Origin: Stenopsyche tienmushanensis | Taxonomy: Eukaryota > Arthropoda > Insecta > Trichoptera > Stenopsychidae | Assembly (NCBI GenBank): GCA_008973525.1 | Contig: WACJ01000125.1 | Location: forward strand, 682,001 to 746,000 | Direction: 5' to 3' | DNA: 64,000 bases | Shown: positions 10,678 through 22,569 of the stretch, in pieces | Numbering within the stretch: the stretch's first letter is position 1 | Layout: the number at the start of each line of letters is the position of its first letter | The notes under the pieces: generated by a model | The model's input: only the letters and a program-made list of their open reading frames with translations | Told to the model about the DNA's origin: nothing | Databases searched by the model: none | Translations under genes and position numbers: made by a program

Positions 10678-11003
10678 CCAAGCAAAAAAAATCTGAAAGT
10701 GCAAGCAATCTACCACGAAGCGACGGCAATGCATAGCCCAATATAGCACTGGACGGAGGATACTTACAAGGAGCATCATCAAGGCGCCGTCAGCTATTCC
10801 GCGTCCACGAGTCCGTCAGGAGACTCGAAGTATCGGAAAGATATATATTTGACCGTACCTTTCAAATAATTACTAAGCGCGATCGTATACCCGTTTTTCA
10901 GTGTAATTAAAAATATCTAAATTCATTCCAATAAAATGAATTAAAATACATACACTTTATATCTTTAAGTGTGGCATTGCAACGCATGCCGGGTATTCGC
11001 TAG

Positions 11004-12732
11004 TATATTATAAATAATGAAGGCATAATAATTAGAACTTTAAGTATATAATAATATAATTTTTAACACGAAAGAATATTGATTTGGTGCTTATTGGTTG
11101 GAAATTGTTAAGTCTCAGCTGTAGTACATAACACTAGGAAACAAATAGAAACCTGAAGTCTTAGCCTGGGTAAGTATAGCAAGTATATAGGGAGTAATAA
11201 CCTAAACGAAATACATAATAATGACTTAAAAGCTGGAATTTGAATTGATAACGATATTATCTGAAGTATTGATTTAACAGGAAGGTCACATAAGATTATA
11301 CATAAACTGATGTTTTTGAATTGATTCAGTTTCGGTTTTCGCTCCGATAAAAAATACGGTTTTACCGGTTATGGGTTCAGTTCCGGTTTGAAGCTCTTGT
11401 TTTTAGAACCACCGACTGGATAACTATTATCGGTCAATAAATAGCTATAATAGCTTATAACTGATATATGATGATGACGAAATTAGCACTAAGATTCTAG
11501 AAGAAAGCAAGAATTCCTACAAAAGTATTGGACCATAAAATTGAAAATAAATGTCTACTTTGATCGCCGATTCCAATGAATACATATCGAGCTGATTTTA
11601 ATTGATGGTCTCTTACGAAGTTTTGTTTGATGTTCCACTTTGTGGCTTCCCTCGTATGAATCATCGATATAGAACTGTTAAATTTATGTCCGCATCCGTT
11701 ACATTTATATGAACCAATTCCTCACCAGTGGCATTAATCCAGCCTATTTCTTACGGGGGCGTTGGAAATAGTTCCGTCGAAAATAGTCTTGATATCCACC
11801 AAAATAACATCGATCACAAAATTGTAGTAAAAGTTTTTTTATTGAGTTCATTCTGTTGTGGATTTAGGCGCTTGGAAGATTCTGGAGTCTGATAATATCA
11901 TCAAGGGCGATTCATTGATACAGTATTTTTACGCCAAGCTATACCTTTTACATTACAAGCTAAATCTTTTTCAATTCAAGTTAAACTTTTTTTTCATTTC
12001 CAATGTATTTAATCCAAATGCCGTCATTGGATATAGTTGCTCTTCAAATATAGTATTGATTTGCATCTGTATCAAATCCGTTTAAATTTCTTCAACCAAA
12101 ATCTCAAGCATGCGAAAATAGAGTTAATTCATGGCGCCTTATATCGATGGTATATTACCCAAATAAAAATGGTTTTCGATATTAGGACGCAAAAAAAAAA
12201 AACATTTTTCTCCACTACTTCAATGTTTTACACATAAAGCAGTAAAATGTGGCTAATTGGTCAGTGGTGTCCACCCCAAATATATTTTTGATGTGATCTG
12301 TAATCATCTATTGCAAATATATTGAAAAGGTGCAGAACTATTCTGCTAGCTTTGGTCTATTCAATCCCTGAGTAGTGAAGCTTTTATAATATGGTACAAG
12401 TGTGGAAATATAACTTGTACGGAAAAATTCCATGAAGTGAATAAATGGGTGATTTTTCGTAAAATGAGAAATTTATCTATCCTAGAATGGTTGCTCTGAT
12501 GTTTCAAAAAATAAAAACATCAGAATAGCCCTAAATAATTGTAATCGAGGCTGGGGCACAAAAATGTCGAGGCCACCTCGACATTGGAGTTCAAAGGGTT
12601 AAAGTAATCGTAAAGAAAACGTACCATATTCTACCTTATCATTTCCATCTACAATATTTCTAGCATGTGTGCATCTGCATTTAAAAATTGCTCATTTTGT
12701 TATTTACATAGTTTAAATGTTTATTTTCTTTA
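11004..12732. other. AT-rich non-coding stretch
   Basis: No gene is supported. A block near 11320-11400 is rich in GGTTTT/CCGGTT motifs, similar in texture to 8240-8310 and 15860-15905. An end like a piggyBac terminus (CAAAGGGTTAA) occurs near 12592-12602, preceded by a short palindrome (GTCGAGG...CCTCGAC, about 12566-12582), without an identified partner. Confidence 0.4.
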
Positions 12733-12742
12733 TTTGTTTCAG

Positions 12743-12955
12743 TTGGAAAAAGCAAAGGCCATCCACTGGGACCTGGAAATGTTTACATCCAAGAGAACAA
12801 CAACTACTAAAGCCGACTGTGTACTTACGAAGATGATACATAATTATACGAAAACTACCTGAATTTGTTACATTATTGTTTACTGCATTAGTTAATAACC
12901 TATAAGAATGTCGCTATGTTGTAAAATGTATTTATGTAAAAAAATTAAATAAAAC
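12743..12955 (+). other. Candidate terminal exon with 3' UTR
   Basis: A pyrimidine-rich tract ends in TTTGTTTCAG at about 12742 and is followed by sequence open in two frames. One frame reads GKSKGHPLGPGNVY and ends at a TAA near 12808; another gives LEKAKAIHWDLEMF and runs to TGA at 12860-12862. An AATAAA signal follows near 12948. Acceptor, short ORF and signal together fit a last exon, but no upstream exon was found and the product is not recognised. It could also be a non-coding RNA exon or chance. Confidence 0.28.
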
Positions 12956-13640
12956 CCACGAGATCTATTTAGATCTATATTTTGCCTTTTATTGCCATCG
13001 TTTTTGTACGCAGTTTAAATTATGCCAGCGACATGAATTACCTTTTTATAATCAGGAACAAGAAGGTGCGTGACGCTCGACAATAAATACATGTAGGATT
13101 TCAACGATGATTTAAAATTTTGAATTCCGATGTCATCTAAGACTAAAATAGAAGAACCGCAATGCTTACCAAATGGAAGGATGGAACAAGATGTGCTCGG
13201 TACATCCAGGATTCGATTACTGAAGCAGGAATGCCAGGGGCGTTTTGAATTGCAGCGATTCCACATGCGAGGCGAGCATCGAAGACAGTCGGATGCTTGT
13301 TTTATTTGGACGCTAATCTGACACCAAGTTCCGGTGTCGGTCAACAAGGATCCAGAATCTGTTTATGTCTCATGCTAGGATCTAAAAATATATTAGAAAG
13401 ACATACATATTCACAAATTTGACTTTCTAGAATGTTGCATGTATTCTTGTTTTGGTTCATGATATCAGCACAGGACTCCGTCGATACAATGATTATTGGC
13501 ACCCGCCATGGTTTCATTTGTGACATGCTAAGATGACTACATACTGAGAACATATTAACACTAACCGTACCGTATATTTATTGTGCTTCGTCTTGATAAT
13601 CTAATTTTTTTCTTTTTTTTATTAGCTCGAGTCATAAATA
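12956..13640. other. Mostly unassigned; possible decayed coding stretch on minus strand
   Basis: On the minus strand, about 13170-13300, one frame gives a protein-like run (GIAAIQNAPGIPASVIESWM) followed by a GTAAGC donor-like site, near 13172 on the plus-strand coordinates. Stops break it on both sides. Family unknown. Confidence 0.25.
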
Positions 13641-13698
13641 ATTGCCGATTTTTTTTCAAACATTTATTTAGCGTGTAATACAAAATAACAAAGCAATA

Positions 13699-13790
13699 TT
13701 AGTCTAGTACATATTCACCATTTTTAATGATAACTTTTTCCCATTTTACTGGTAAATTATCAATAGACCCTCTTCATAAAATTTAGCAGG
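13699..13790 (-). pseudogene. Mariner transposase C-terminal remnant
   Basis: Minus-strand translation gives FYEEG, a one-base frameshift, then SIDNLPVKWEKVI, NGEYVLD and a stop. This is the usual C terminus of mariner transposases (F-x2-G-I-x-L-P-x-R/K-W-x-K-V-I ... NG-x-Y). Only this end was found and it is frameshifted, so it is a dead fragment. Confidence 0.6.
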
Positions 13791-14689
13791 TTTAGATGAA
13801 CAGAAATTTTCGATAGCATGATTTACTTTCTCACCCCCCCCCCCTCATGTGTACCTGCACCCGAAAATGAGACATTTTCCATAATTTTTTAAAGGTGATA
13901 AAATACTATTTTGACATTATTTTATTACAACTTTGCTAATTTTAGTTTTGAACAAAACAAAATGGTGGCATTAAAAAGGTATTCCATTAGGCGCTTTTTT
14001 CGTGATATATTCTTGGCAAATTTTACCCCAAAAAAGTAATTTATTTACGCGAAAACCTTAAAACTTTAGGTATGTTGCTGAATATTGCTGCTGAATGTTG
14101 CTGAATATATTTATCTATATCATCATCATAGTGCAGTCACAAACAGTCCACCGCAGAACTATGAGCCTCTTCAATATCCATTCACAGAAAGTGGTTACAT
14201 CCACCTCGTCTGTATCATACATTCACCTCCTCATTCGCTCGATATTGAAAGTAGCATTACTACCGAGTTTCATTTCGAACGCTCACCCAGCAGGTCTTCT
14301 GATTGAACGGATTGACGATCTCGATAGGGAGTGTGGATATTTATCTATATAATTATTGAGAAGAAACATTGGCAGAAGAAAGAATAATTTGATCGAAAGT
14401 ACTGGCAAAGGGGGAAGCCAATCGGCAGAAGTTAACAGTAAGATTGGATGCAGCATTCAGAGTCAATTTTCAGAGTAATGAGAATGAGAAGTGCATACTT
14501 CAACCTTTTTATTGTAACAGAGGATCCTATTAACTTTTTCTTCTATTATATTTGGATAAGGTAAGATTTGAAGTGCTGCGAAGGCGATATGTAGACTTAT
14601 CTGGCGCAATAAGCAAGTATTATCTGCAAACGAAGACGCAGGGGAACCCCTTGCAAGATACCGAAAATACTGCTATATCAATTAACGTG
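13791..14689. other. Non-coding, nothing firmly recognised
   Basis: It contains a poly-C run (about 13834-13844) and short overlapping ORFs (14085-14352) with no coding character that I can support. Confidence 0.4.
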
Positions 14690-15243
14690 TTAACCGTTTC
14701 ATGAGTACTCACGGAAATATCCGTTTTGACCTTCACTATTCAGAAAGGGCACTCTTGTGCATTGAAGCTCCGAGGCGGACAGAGACAGAGAGAACTTAGC
14801 GCAGTTCGGGAGACTGAGACGGATAGCTTCTTCATATGCATCGCATGATTGTATAGATCGTTAAGCCCAAATTTATCGACTTATAATGATTTCGATTTCA
14901 AGTGTGTTATTTGTTTACGCAAAGAAACGACCGAATATTGTGTGATATCGAGAGTGTTTGTTTACTTAGCTGCTTGCCGTTCTTCGCTGCGTGTTGAATG
15001 AGTCTTTGTTCAATTATCATTTCCTTCTAAAGGAGGAGCAAATGAATCGATTTTTTGTGCATTGTTTATGTAAAGAAATGACGCGATCTTGTATGTTATT
15101 AAATTTTTATTTACAATTGACTCTGCCTCGAATTGAAAATTGTCTTACGCTGATTAGGAGCTGACAGAAAGTAATCGGCGTAAAGCGATTATGACATCAA
15201 CGACTTCATCGATTTTAAATTTGCTCACTAACGAAAAGGTTAA
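14690..15243. repeat. Dispersed repeat family A, copy 2 (complete, 554 bp)
   Basis: It runs from TTAACCGTTTC to GAAAAGGTTAA (10 of 11 terminal bases inverted-match). The left half contains a GACAGAGACAGAGAGA-rich block shared with 28548-28752 and 63094-63574; the right half matches 1-327. TTAA at each edge suggests piggyBac-type mobilisation. There is no ORF. Confidence 0.7.
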
Positions 15244-17183
15244 TGCATTTAGAGTAGAATGGTCAAGTAAAATAAAAACCAATTTCAACTCTCTCAATCG
15301 AGTCAGTATACTGCCTTTTGCGCCCCAAACCCAATTGCGTCGGAAGAATTAAAGTCGGAAGGATGTTCCACCCTTGGTTTATCTTTCAGGGTCTCATCTC
15401 ACAAGCGAAATTTAAAAACCAATTTCTTGCTGTCCATTCACTTGCTGCTTCTTTATCGTATACATCACATATTTTTTAGCCGTAGCCATACCACTGTTGC
15501 CTTGTTTAAACTCCCAAAGCGAACGAAGGTGTACTTATTGATTTTTCCATTTTACGGGTAAAAATAATACTATAACAAGATCTGACACGGTCAGCTGTTG
15601 TCGAAAGACTGACTGGATTCATACCTATTTAATGATACTCTATACTCATCAAGGGTAAAATCAAATAATTATAACAGTTTCTTTTTGCCGGCAACTATTT
15701 ATGACTCAACCTAATATTAAGATCAATCCATTAACTGGCTTGCGTATCGTGAGCGATCATTTGACCGCTGGACTACTTTCTGTCTAAAATCTATCAAATT
15801 TGCGTTCATGTAAGACGTGTATCGTACCGAAAAAAACATATTTTCAACAAATATAATACTTTTCGCGGTTTTTTGTTTTCGGTTCGGTTCCGGTTCGAAG
15901 CCCTGATTAAAATCGATCATTGCTTGAAGCGATTTTAGTATCTTGCTTATCGCTGGAATATTTATGTAATATAAGACAACATGTGTCTCAATATTAAATC
16001 TGTAGCAAGTCTTTACCTTTGGACAAACATCAACACGAAGCTGTCATATGGATCTTTAATTTTAGTCTGCGGCTAATTTCAATTACTACTGAAAATAGCA
16101 CAAGACACCGCCTTGCTTCATATTTTGGGACAGGAACAAAAAGTTACTGGAAACTAGAAGCCGAGGAGATACGCATTTTCACGTTGAAGTTTGACTTTGA
16201 AATGTCCACATGGGCTTATAACATACGTAATTAGTTGGGACAGAGGTCGGTGTCTGCTCAGCCAAGTCTGGCAGATGCGGCGGAAGCAATCCGCTCCCGC
16301 TGATCGTCAAACTTGACTCCTGAATCGCAAGAAGAAAATACATCTTCAGGTAAAATTAAAATAACATGGTTTAATCGTATTTGAAGAAGAATACAATTGC
16401 ATAAATAGAGAAAAATATACATTTTTTTACAATTACAAAAGTTTTGATCATAAAAATATTCTTACTAAGATGACATAACTGTTATGGGATGTAGTCTACC
16501 TACTCTCTTATAGGATTGCCACATGCGATTAAGTCATGATAAAGATGATTTCAATTAAAATTGTCGTTTTAAAATGATAATTGAGTTGCAATTCCAGTCA
16601 CTTATGGGCAATCCTGTACGACTATTGCCTCAGTTTTTACTTTTTAAACCCAGGCAATCAAGGTTAACTTGGATCGAGACAATCAATATTATAACTATAC
16701 AAAAATAATGTAGGCTTTCTTTAGATACATTTTTTTTCTAAGGTACCATGTTCGTTATCGAACGTAGAAAAAATTCATAGGAGACTCTTCTAGGGATAGA
16801 CGGTTTTCATGTGGTGATGTTATGATCCATCAGAAATACCAATGGGATCTCCCGAATTTGTTGATACGATGAAGAGAAAATTCCACAATCTAGATTTGAA
16901 ACTAAAGCTTTATAAAAGCTTACAATCTACTATACAAACACTTGTGTGGTTTCTTTAAAAAAAGACCTTTATAAGAGTTATAATTGGACTAAAGATTCCC
17001 GTTTTAGCTCTTTGATGAAACCATTTTTGCTCCTGTGTGAGAGACTGAAATATTTTCTGTAATTTAAAATAAGAAATACCGATTATATAAAAAAAACCCC
17101 TTCAATTAACTTTATTGACGTATTGGTTGAGCGTTTGAAACAAGTTCTTTAATACTAAAAGTCTTCTTCTTTGATTAGTAAAT
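15244..17183. other. Non-coding, nothing recognised
   Basis: The first 80 bp repeat 1352-1437. A CGGTTCGGTTCCGGTTCG block lies near 15880. A slightly more GC-rich patch (16230-16320) has no supported ORF or RNA. Confidence 0.4.
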
Positions 17184-17429
17184 ACGCATGAGATTCTCGC
17201 GTTTTTATTTAATTTATTAATGAAAATTAGTATCTTAAAGATTTAGCTGTGTTTGTGTAGTATATAATAAAATAGTATTGCTACTGGTCTAGTGGCTGAT
17301 TTTTTCACACACACAAATACACACATGTACGGTTTCTATGATGTATGAAATGGATACGAACACACTACAAAACTATTTTCCCTATCTTTTCGACCAACTG
17401 TCGCTTGGATTCGTTTCAATTTTCGTAAG
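17184..17429. repeat. Dispersed repeat family B, copy 1
   Basis: It shares an ordered set of blocks with 41610-41870 and 44460-44750: GAGA.TCTCG at the left, AGCTGTGTTTGTG.A, TATATAATAAAATAG, CTAGTGGCT, a CACACA/ACACAC tract, and CGACCAACTGTCGC.TGGA at the right. Shortened matches occur in both CAD duplicates (56355-56475 and 61700-61815). It is non-coding; its class (SINE or MITE) is undetermined. Confidence 0.65.
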
Positions 17430-19290
17430 GCACCAATTTGCCTTACCGCACTCATATAAGTGGAACTTTAAAAACTATCATGAAAAATGAAAAATATGCA
17501 ATTATAGATCGTTTAAAGTTGACATTTTGAGTACAATTTTTGAAATTTCTTGACCTACAACCGTCATTTGTTTAATAAATCCTATAACATTGCCATAAGT
17601 TCTTTGTAAGTTTCTGGAACAGTAGCAACTTTTTATTTTATATTGACCAATTCGTTTTTATACGAATATTGAATAGAATATGAATTATAATGAAAATTTG
17701 TGTAAAATTAAAGCGTGCATTAACGGTTCGATCAGTTATTATATCAATTCAATAATTTTGGATTCCAATCAGTTCAAAATAATAAGCAATTGCCTACTGT
17801 CAAAGCCATTAAAAATCCAATTGTTATTTTATTGTATTTTTAATGACAAACCCAATCAACCGCCTAATTGATTCCAAGAATCTCTTACCAATCATCATTT
17901 CACTGGACCTAATATATCATTATTTGAAATAGACATTGTCTTAGTTTTTAAATTACATTCGGGATCGATCCTCAATCTATAATCAATAGCGTAACTTCAA
18001 GAAAATATACACAAAATAAATACCAAGTAGTATATTATCATCAATATTTTATAAACTCGAGTGAAATAGATCATTTAAATTTAATTTGTGAATGATGCGA
18101 ACAAAAATAGTTTAAAGATTGACGACCCCTGACCGAGAGACGAAGACGGCGGCGAAGAGAAAGGGGAAGGCGACTGTAAATAGCTCGTGTCGGAAGGAAG
18201 CTATACTTCAACGTAAACTTCACACATATTCATATATCCCACGAACCGACTATCATAACTATCTTTTTGCTACCATTTAAAACAACGATCATCACGCCTG
18301 TCGATCGATCAATATTCGATTTCACGCAATAAATTATATATTTATTGAAGGTATGATGACCTTAAATCTGTATCGAATGTGTAAGGTTGACTGTATATTT
18401 TTCAAATTTAAATCGAACTTATTGAGCTATCGCGTGCATTACAATCCAGCAGGGTGCTACATCAGCTCTCATTTTTATGACGTAATGGAATATTCATCGC
18501 AGATTTAAAAAAAAAAAATAACATGCAGCAATATAAATTCAATTATTTTTATATGATTTTTTTTAATGTGAGTAAATGTATTTATTCAAATTAAAAAAAT
18601 AATGTGTAAATGAAATTAAACTGTTTTAATAAATGTATTGCCATCTATCAAACGTATTATGTGCTTAGCGAGTATTCGAACCTTTTAGGAATAAAAACGT
18701 TTGATGGTGTTATAAATTTTGGTTTGCATGTTTGCGTATAAATATATTTTATGTTTATAAAATAAATCATACGATGGGACGTCATTCAGATCGGATGCAG
18801 GCGAAAGAGGCCGCTTCTGAATATGGAACGCGTAATTCGTAAAATGGCAATTTGGAACGCTCGCAATCGGTCGATTTCGTTTGGGAATGTTTCGCGTCGG
18901 CCTATGGGCGTATCGAAGACGCGACTAGATATCAAAGGTCGCAAGGAAGGTGAAACAGCGCGAGAGTTGTAAAATTAGGTCAACGGTGATGTGCGATAGG
19001 TATTTACCGTTTATTCGCAGGTATATCGATTCGACTTGGAAAAATTGTATTAATATTTTAGTAGAGGAACGAAACGCGATTCCCGCGAGGCGATCGCGAA
19101 TGTCGCAACTCGAAAGTCGAGCTTGGACAACGGGAAAAGAAAACGGCGACGTTGGCAAACTGCGACTGTCGTTTCGTTGTGTCTGAAAATGACTCATTGG
19201 AAATTGATTTAATTGATGAAATTTAAATGTGAAATTTTTGTTTGTAAATGTTCGAAATGGATTTTAAAAATTATTTTAGTTCGGTTTGAT
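17430..19290. other. AT-rich flank of the CpG island
   Basis: No supported ORF. 18121-18200 is purine- and CpG-rich. 18780-19190 becomes progressively richer in CpG as the island is approached. Confidence 0.4.
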
Positions 19291-20225
19291 ATTTTTTTTG
19301 TTCGGGTTTGTGGTATTGCGGCGGTCGTTCGACGAAGCGAGCGAAATGTTGCTTGATAAAAATCGTTCGTTATTGGCGCCGTCGGCTCGAAAAGGGGAAT
19401 CGCGCGGGTCGCTCGCTCGGGCGCGTTTTGGGAGACGAGCGATGAATTGCAGCTTTGGGATTGTCTCGGATGTGCGGAGATTTCGGAAAGTAGTCCGCGA
19501 TCGAATTTTTTCTCTATAACGGTATCCGCGGTAACGGGATCTCGACGTGTTCCCGGTTCCCTTAGTATGGTCGCGTTTGTGCGCGTTGTGGCCGCGAGCG
19601 GTGGCGATGAAGGCTGCGTGCGGCGGTCGGTGAGGTGGTCGCGAGGAGGCGCCGCCCCCCGGCCCGCTCGCCCCGCAGCGTGCCCCCGGATATAGGTCAG
19701 TGTTGCGGCCCCCGCGAGACGCTCCGGGGGACGGTTCGCGCGCGACGGCGCTGCGCCCTTCCCCGGTCCCCTCTCCCCGCTCCGCTCCCTGCGGCCCCCG
19801 ACTCGTCGCGCTACTTTCCCTCCGTCGGGGTCGCGAATTCCTCCAGTCGGGCGCGGGAGTCGCTCGCGGACGGATCCGAGTGCGTAACCTATTTTCCGAT
19901 TTGGCCTCGTTCGGGCAGCGTCGAGCCTCGAGGGCAGAGAAGTTCGCCCTCCTTCGGTCAGTCGCCGTGTCGCGGTCCTCCGGCCCGTTTCCGCTCGCTC
20001 CCGGAAGCTCCCGAGTCTCGGAACGCCGAGAGCGCTCCGGACGGCGCGTCCGTGACCCGATTGACGTTTCGGTCCGTAACTCCGATAAAACTCACAATCC
20101 GCGCACGTAGACTCGGCCGCGACGATTCGTCTCTTCGTTCCTTCCCGCTTCCTGTCAAACTTCGGACAGATTCTGCACATCCCGGATCTGTCAAAATCTC
20201 GCGCGCGTACGTCAAAATGTTTACT
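19291..20225. promoter_or_regulatory. CpG-rich island, probable promoter / first-exon region
   Basis: A sharp jump from AT-rich sequence to a stretch of about 0.9 kb dense in CpG and GC, including GGCGCCGCCCCCCGG near 19646-19662. It lies about 2.3 kb upstream of the first coding exon of the zinc-finger gene on the plus strand, which itself begins right after a splice acceptor (22561-22562). At least one upstream non-coding exon must therefore exist, and this island is the natural place for it. The long open frames on both strands here, up to 370 codons on the minus strand, are what stop-poor GC sequence gives by chance. I could not place a start site. Confidence 0.5.
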
Positions 20226-22562
20226 TTCGGAATCGTCCCCCACCCACCCTCTGCGTTTCAAACATCCGTCTCCGAATATTTTTTGACATTTTATAAAACT
20301 CGGACATCGATCAGACTTCATCTTGGCAATAATTCATGTATTATTTACAAATTTAATATAACCATTCGCCTCGCAAAAAACCATAAAACCGTCCTTCGTA
20401 TGGCTTTTCCCACAGCGTATATTTTTATGCATCTATGATTAATCTGTGGGTTTAACCGGTCAAAGTGCATAGTGCGCAACCATTCATCCTGGTGACTGTT
20501 AGTGTATAATACAATACAAAATTTGGAAATATCTCCCGGATGCAACCTGAGATTCTAGAAAGTTTTCTAAATCGGTGACTCACACATTAAACCAGTGTCG
20601 TTACAATATGCACACTAAACTTGAGTGATCTACTATCGTCGATACCAAAGGCTAAATTCGGAATTTTCTAATTTATCCCATATTCGTCATCAAAATTTCA
20701 TGATACCCTCAATTTCGCAACGTGCGTCAATAGACAAATCGTATAACGCTTTCCACGTTGTAAGTATTTCCAGTGCGCTTGCTATGATGCAGCACCGGTT
20801 GAATTCTTCAAACATCGAACATTTTTAATAACCAACGTCACGATCGATGATATATTGGAATAATTCATAGCCGTCCATTTCAGTTTTAATTTATGTGTAA
20901 ATCTGTCGTTTATATAGATTTATCATTCGTGTCACAAAAAAGACACGTGACGTGTCATTTGCCGAAGCTATCTTTTTTATCAATCCACCGAATAAATTTA
21001 AAAAACCATCCTCCGAGTAATCGTAATGAATAAATCCGACCAATAGTCTTCCTGTTTTGCTTGTAGCTGATAATCCTTCTAAATGATATTTCAAGATAAG
21101 CAAATTGATAAGTACGTTTCTTCCCTTTATCTATTGAGCGTATAAAATCGACAGATACTTGTGGATTGTACGGAAACTAGCCCGTTTTTCAGCTGCTTAA
21201 TATAAGATGTTCAGGTGCATTTAATAGTTTCAATACGCTTACGAACTTGTTATTAAAGTATTTTTATTTATTCACGCGGCGTTAATTCGTCCGATACGAA
21301 AATATATTTGTGTCATGACCCGTTTTTGATTTTTAGCATTGATTCGTACTGCATTTCGGATTTATTTATGACAGACATGCGCTTTTAAACGTCGACGCTT
21401 AAATATGATTTTTATATCAAACTATATATTGAACATTTGAATCATTTTGAACAAAATTTAATCATCTTTATCTCGAAATGCTTTTTTTGTTGTATATTCA
21501 AAATTCTTTATATTATGCGTAAAAATATTTGGTTTTACGTTATTCTTGTTAGATTTAGTAGTGAATCATTTTTAGTTGAAATGCAAACACACAAATAACG
21601 TTAAAATTCTTCGTCATCGTCAGCGTGAAATTCACATAAGATTCACGTATGATTTATACGGGCCGTATTATACTTGTTTTAAACGTCCTAAAATATCTTT
21701 TTACGTTAATCGGCCAGCAGCCTTCCTACTTGCATTAATATGTACACTTTTGAATTATGCTTATATTTTGGTAAAATACAAAAAATATTTAATGCCTGTG
21801 TTAAAATAGGTCAGCGATAATATAAAAATATGATTCTATCATACAGATTTTTGTGAATTTGTTGTTTACATTTACGTAAGATGTTTCAACTTGACCTTAT
21901 TTCTTTTAAAATTGTGGAATATCACAACACCAATCAATCCCTGCATGTCTTGCTGATAAATAGTTTATTGTCGTATATGGATGAGTTGAAAATAATTACG
22001 ATACCAAGAGGCTTATGTAAAATTAATTCATATTTTAGAGTTCCGAATAATGTTGGCCATCGGGATTTGTAATCTATGTTGCCTATCATACGATGCTAGT
22101 CTTCTGAGTTTAATATTTTTAATGAAATGTATCTAATCTGTCCGATTATCATTTAACCAAACGCACATCAATTTGTAGAAGTTTATTTTTAAAGACAAGA
22201 AATATGTCTAGAAACTGATCTGGAAAAATCAATTCACCCCAGTTGGACTTGATTTGATTATCTTATGCGTTTTGAATATCTATGTGTGTTAAAAGTTGAA
22301 CTGTGAAGCATCGATATCGCAGGATCAATATTTTCTTTTGAATACAACTATTTTTATCAAATATATTTTAAAGCCTTAGTTTTACATTTTGATTGAATAT
22401 TATTGTCGTGTTATCATCAACATCAAAAATTGAATGCTTTATTTGGACAATATTAATTGTGTAATATGTAATTGATATTACTTTTGAGATTTTATATATT
22501 TATAATGCCTAATTTTTTAAATATGTTTACAGGTCACCAGTCAATATTTATTGTTTTCATAG
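20226..22562 (+). other. Probable 5' intron / upstream region of the zinc-finger gene
   Basis: AT-rich with no supported coding exon. It ends in a pyrimidine tract and TTTTCATAG at 22554-22562, the acceptor before the first coding exon. Confidence 0.45.
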
Positions 22563-22569
22563 ATGAGAG

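Larger units (their letters stand above)
8597..11003 (+). mobile_element. Composite non-autonomous Helitron-like element
   Basis: The left end reads TCTATATATATAAAAATC after an A, and the right end reads CGGGTATTCGCTAG before a T. TC...CTAG ends inserted between A and T are the Helitron signature, and the left end resembles many insect Helitrons. No Rep or helicase domain is present, so it is non-autonomous. It contains a 10-bp tandem repeat (8631-8659), a 131-bp tandem duplication (8705-8966), a non-LTR retrotransposon fragment on the minus strand, and a Penelope-like endonuclease fragment on the plus strand. The expected 3' hairpin is poor, so the boundaries are probable rather than proved. 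Confidence 0.58.

Noticed and set aside
1..15243. Repeat A copies as LTRs of one large retrotransposon carrying the 1426-aa ORF
   Set aside because: Further diverged copies stand alone at 28548 and 63094. The ends are inverted TTAA-type rather than TG...CA, and no primer-binding site, polypurine tract or pol gene was seen.
19209..20321. 370-codon minus-strand ORF and several long plus-strand ORFs in the GC-rich region
   Set aside because: They overlap each other on both strands, are dominated by Arg/Pro/Gly/Ser from CpG-rich codons, show no domain, and are expected by chance where AT-rich stops are scarce. Interpreted as a CpG island.
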